Shown one piece after another: positions 61,257-64,000 of a stretch of 64,000 nt of DNA. The notes under the pieces were generated by a model, which saw only the letters and a list, made by a program, of their open reading frames with translations, did no database searches and was not told the origin of the DNA. The stretch comes from Erythrobacter sp. YT30 (GTDB lineage Bacteria; Pseudomonadota; Alphaproteobacteria; Sphingomonadales; Sphingomonadaceae). The stretch is from NCBI RefSeq assembly GCF_001542875.1, contig NZ_LMAF01000002.1:62001-126000 (forward strand), read 5' to 3'. Position 1 is the stretch's first letter. The number at the start of each line of letters is the position of its first letter. Both the position numbers and the translations under genes were made by a program.

Positions 61257-62542
61257 TGGCAAGCGAAGCCCCCGCCGCGATCACTCCACGCAAACGCAGC
61301 ATTTTGAGCGGATGGGGCGTCAATATTGCCATCGCGCTTACCGCGCTTCGCACCAATCTCTTGCGCTCAGTCCTCACCATGCTCGGCGTGCTGATCGGAG
61401 TGTTCGCCGTGACACTGGCGGTTGCCGTGGGAAGCGGTGCCGAGGAGACGATCACGAATGCGATCAACCGGTTCGGATCAAACATGGCCATCGTCCTGCC
61501 GCGCCCTGATGATGGCGAGGAATCCGGGCCTCCGCGTCGGGTAAGAGAGCGCGGAAGGCTGACCCAGCGCGATCTTCGCGCGATTGAAAATGAGGTTTCC
61601 AATATCCGCGCGATCGCCCCGCAATTGCTTCAGCCGGTCGATCTGGTGGTGGCCGGCAGCAGCACTTCGACCAGCGCAGTCGGCACAACGCCGGGCTATG
61701 GCCTTGTGACTACCCATCCGGCAGACCGGGGCCGCTACATCACCGAAAGCGATGTCCGCTCCGCCGCTCGCGTCGTCGTGATGGGCCGCACCGTTGCCGA
61801 AGACCTTTTTGGCGGTTTTGATCCCGTCGGCGAGACCGTGCGCGTGAATGGCGTGCCTTTCTCAGTCATTGGCTTGCTCGAAGAAAAGGGATCGACATTG
61901 GGTGATGACAGCGATGACACGCTCATCATGCCGATCACCACGATGCGCCAACGCTTTACCGGTGATGCCCTTCCCGGCCCCGATGATCTGCAAGTCGCCT
62001 TTGTCGCATTCAATGAGGGTGCGTCTCTATCGCGCGGAAAGGACGATATCATTGCGGTTTTGTCCGACCGATACCGTGTAGAAGAAGGCGAGCCGACCCC
62101 GTTCACCGTTCGCACCACCGAAGAGTTCGTCGAACAGAGCCAGTTCATCACCGGCATCCTGCAAGCTGTGCTCGTCTCTATCGCCTCTATCTCGCTGCTG
62201 GTTGGCGGGATCGGGATTATGAACATCATGCTCGTCAGCGTGACCGAGCGGACGCGGGAGATCGGCCTTCGCATGGCCCTCGGAGCGCGGCGTGCTGATA
62301 TCCGCAATCAGTTTCTCGTTGAGGCCGCCGTGCTCTGCGTGCTGGGCGGCGCTGTCGGCTTGGTGCTCGCATGGGGCGCGGGCGCGGCGCTCACGGCCTT
62401 TGCCGAATTCCCCGTGCCTGTCGGGATTGGCACCGCCCTGGGCGCGATAGCGTTCTCCGCATTTCTTGGCCTCCTTTTCGGAGGCTACCCCGCGATCCGC
62501 GCATCGCGATTATCGCCCATCGAAGCGCTCAGGACGGAATAA
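61256..62542 (+). CDS. MacB-type ABC transporter permease
   Basis: This encodes a 428-residue permease with four transmembrane helices (one at about residues 35-55, three in the C-terminal FtsX domain at about 300-425). The large periplasmic MacB_PCD domain lies between. Hallmarks are TNLLRSVLTMLGVLIGVFAV at the start, GIMNIMLVSVTERTREIGLR and GYPAIRASRLSPIEALRTE at the end. It is the last gene of the macA-ATPase-permease unit. Confidence 0.93.
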   Translation: MASEAPAAITPRKRSILSGWGVNIAIALTALRTNLLRSVLTMLGVLIGVFAVTLAVAVGSGAEETITNAINRFGSNMAIVLPRPDDGEESGPPRRVRERGRLTQRDLRAIENEVSNIRAIAPQLLQPVDLVVAGSSTSTSAVGTTPGYGLVTTHPADRGRYITESDVRSAARVVVMGRTVAEDLFGGFDPVGETVRVNGVPFSVIGLLEEKGSTLGDDSDDTLIMPITTMRQRFTGDALPGPDDLQVAFVAFNEGASLSRGKDDIIAVLSDRYRVEEGEPTPFTVRTTEEFVEQSQFITGILQAVLVSIASISLLVGGIGIMNIMLVSVTERTREIGLRMALGARRADIRNQFLVEAAVLCVLGGAVGLVLAWGAGAALTAFAEFPVPVGIGTALGAIAFSAFLGLLFGGYPAIRASRLSPIEALRTE

Positions 62543-62615
62543 ACAAAGCCGTGTCTGTCTTTTGATCGTAGCCAATCATCACTATCTTCAGCATTGAAAT
62601 CAGGGAATCGTTTTA

Positions 62616-63947
62616 ATGCATTATCCACACACCAACCGCCGCCAATTTCTCGCCACCGGCTCTGCCTTTGCAGCTTTGCTCGCCAGCGGATGCATGACGC
62701 GAGGCGTATCGGCCGGCGCAAGCGCAGCAAATTTCGCGCAGTACGGACCGCTTGTGCGTGATCCCGCAGGCATGCTCGATCTGCCGCAGGGGTTTTCCTA
62801 TCGTCTGCTTTCAAGCCTTGGTGATACGATGAGCGATGGCGGCACGGTTCCCGACAAGGCCGATGGCATGGGTTGTCTGGATCTTGGGAATGGCGAGATT
62901 GTGCTCGTGCGCAACCATGAACTTATTCCTTCTGACGATGCAGGCGGTCCAATTGCAAAAGGCTTTGGCACACGTAATGGCACCGTTGTTCCGGGCGGCA
63001 CCACAAACATCGTGCTTGATGCTGAAACGCTCGAAGTAAAACGGCAGTTCAGAACGCTTGGCGGAACGATCCGAAATTGTTCAGGCGGCGTCACGCCATG
63101 GGGCAGCTGGCTTACATGCGAGGAGGCACCGACCGGGCCCGGGCAACGATATGGCGATGGTCTTGCGGTCAATCACGGCTGGACTTTCGAAATACCGGGC
63201 AATGCGACCGGCCTTGTTGATCCCGTGCCTTTGCGCGCCATGGGGCGCTTCAATCACGAAGCCGCCTGCGTCGATCCGGTGACGGGCTATGTCTACCAGA
63301 CAGAGGACCGGGACGACGGTGTGCTCTATCGCTTTCTGCCCAATACGCCGGGCAAGCTGGCCGATGGCGGCAAGCTTCAGGCGATGGTGATCGAGGGCGT
63401 GCCAGACACCCGCAATTGGGATGCGGCGACAATGCCTCTTCGCCAAAGCTACGCCGTAAGCTGGGTCGATCTTGATGAGGTCGAAGCGCCCAAGGATGAT
63501 TTGCGCCAACGCGCCGCAGCCAAAGGCGCTGCGCTGATTGCGCGCGGCGAGGGCATCCATATGGGCAAGGATGATCTCTATTTCTGCTCTACCAGCGGCG
63601 GGCAGAAGAAACTCGGCCAGATTTTCCGCTTCGTCCCGGGTCGCGGCAACGGGCCTGATCGGGTGGAGCTGTTCTTCGAAAGCGAAGACATCAAGCAATT
63701 CAACTATGGCGACAATCTGTGCGTTGCGCCCAATGGGCACCTGCTCGTTTGCGAAGACGCATACACCGATGTGGTCGATAACCACGTGCGCGGGATCACG
63801 CCTGATGGACGGCCTTACCCGTTTGCACGGCTCAACATGCAGACCGAACTTGCCGGCGGCTGTTTCTCACCCGATGGCAAGTGGTTCTTTGTCAACGCCT
63901 ATGGCCCGACGCGCACGGTCGCGATCACCGGGCCTTGGGCGGCTTAA
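62616..63947 (+). CDS. PhoX-family (DUF839) secreted protein
   Basis: This encodes a 443-residue protein with a twin-arginine signal (Arg8-Arg9: TNRRQFLATGSAFAALL, followed by ASGC at 26, a possible lipidation site). The DUF839/PhoX beta-propeller region has VRNHELIPSDD, GGTIRNCSGGVTPWGSWLTCEE, FNHEAACVDP and NLCVAPNGHLLVCEDAY. PhoX enzymes are calcium- and iron-dependent alkaline phosphatases exported by Tat; some DUF839 proteins lack proven activity. It stands alone downstream of the macAB-like unit. Its stop overlaps the truncated frame at the right edge. Confidence 0.9.
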   Translation: MHYPHTNRRQFLATGSAFAALLASGCMTRGVSAGASAANFAQYGPLVRDPAGMLDLPQGFSYRLLSSLGDTMSDGGTVPDKADGMGCLDLGNGEIVLVRNHELIPSDDAGGPIAKGFGTRNGTVVPGGTTNIVLDAETLEVKRQFRTLGGTIRNCSGGVTPWGSWLTCEEAPTGPGQRYGDGLAVNHGWTFEIPGNATGLVDPVPLRAMGRFNHEAACVDPVTGYVYQTEDRDDGVLYRFLPNTPGKLADGGKLQAMVIEGVPDTRNWDAATMPLRQSYAVSWVDLDEVEAPKDDLRQRAAAKGAALIARGEGIHMGKDDLYFCSTSGGQKKLGQIFRFVPGRGNGPDRVELFFESEDIKQFNYGDNLCVAPNGHLLVCEDAYTDVVDNHVRGITPDGRPYPFARLNMQTELAGGCFSPDGKWFFVNAYGPTRTVAITGPWAA

Positions 63948-64000
63948 CGGATAATCCGGCTGCTGACGATTTCGACGCGGGGCGTGATGCAATCAGGCTT
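63944..64000 (-). CDS. C-terminal end of a gene truncated by the right window edge
   Basis: On the minus strand a reading frame runs in from beyond 64000 and ends at TAA 63946-63944, coding for KPDCITPRVEIVSSRIIR. It overlaps the PhoX stop by 4 bases, the same pattern as other convergent pairs in this window. Only 18 residues are visible and no family can be named. Confidence 0.35.
   Translation of the reverse strand, partial: KPDCITPRVEIVSSRIIR

Noticed and set aside
62622..62630. Perfect DnaA box TTATCCACA
   Set aside because: It falls inside the first codons of the PhoX-family gene as a single copy; one such match per window of this size is expected by chance.
1..64000. tRNA or rRNA genes, insertion sequences, prophage or CRISPR
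   Set aside because: I looked in the gene gaps for tRNA arms, terminal inverted repeats, transposase fragments and regularly spaced repeats and found none apart from the tmRNA.

Overview
The window looks like chromosomal core and accessory DNA from an alphaproteobacterium of the order Sphingomonadales, most likely family Erythrobacteraceae. The grounds are a circularly permuted (two-piece) tmRNA gene with the tag peptide ANDNEALAIAA, a large TonB-dependent receptor with a sphingomonad-style N-terminus, a bacterial alternative oxidase of the Novosphingobium/Erythrobacter kind, a hemC-hemD-membrane protein order, and protein sequences that read as sphingomonad throughout. The species call is inference. 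Genes are tightly packed, with many 4-base ATGA/GTGA start-stop overlaps and convergent overlaps. No rRNA, tRNA, insertion sequence, prophage or CRISPR array was seen.

Layout, left part (1-26.6 kb). The window opens inside astA, followed by astB (arginine succinyltransferase pathway) and two small hypothetical genes. Next come ssrA on the minus strand, mscL, and a LemA/TPM/TPM/Nudix/SDR run. A minus-strand operon at 8.07-8.72 kb encodes three tiny related proteins plus PspC behind a textbook sigma-54 promoter. Then come recF, a TesA-like lipoprotein divergent from ybbA-ybbP, a DUF805 protein, a TonB-dependent receptor, typA, putP, ggt, a thioredoxin/CcdA pair, a VOC protein, an extensin-like lipoprotein and a LuxR-type regulator with a degenerate receiver.

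Middle part (26.7-48.6 kb). The minus-strand Anbu operon (ATP-grasp, alpha-E, transglutaminase, Anbu peptidase) is complete. It is followed by an EF-hand DUF3617 lipoprotein, uvrB, an S10 carboxypeptidase with a partner lipoprotein, a DsbD-type reductase divergent from a ubiquinone-type hydroxylase, and the heme genes hemC-hemD with a Mic60-like membrane protein. Divergent from these is tsaD-gpsA-flippase, then a von Willebrand A lipoprotein and a membrane-anchored helix-hairpin-helix protein.

Right part (48.6-64 kb). A single-domain response regulator leads into catabolic genes: gcdH, maiA and fah, with a perfect 32-bp inverted repeat between gcdH and maiA. A minus-strand formaldehyde detoxification run (frmA, cupin, fghA, ProX-type deacylase) lies downstream of an alternative oxidase. 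Alanine dehydrogenase, lactate 2-monooxygenase and a DCC-family protein follow. A MacA/MacB-type export system and a PhoX-family protein close the window, and a truncated minus-strand frame runs off the right edge.

The parts most worth a second look are the sigma-54/PspC small-protein operon, which may be undescribed, the Anbu operon, the alternative oxidase beside formaldehyde genes, the long perfect hairpin at 50.3 kb and the degenerate LuxR regulator with a palindrome upstream.
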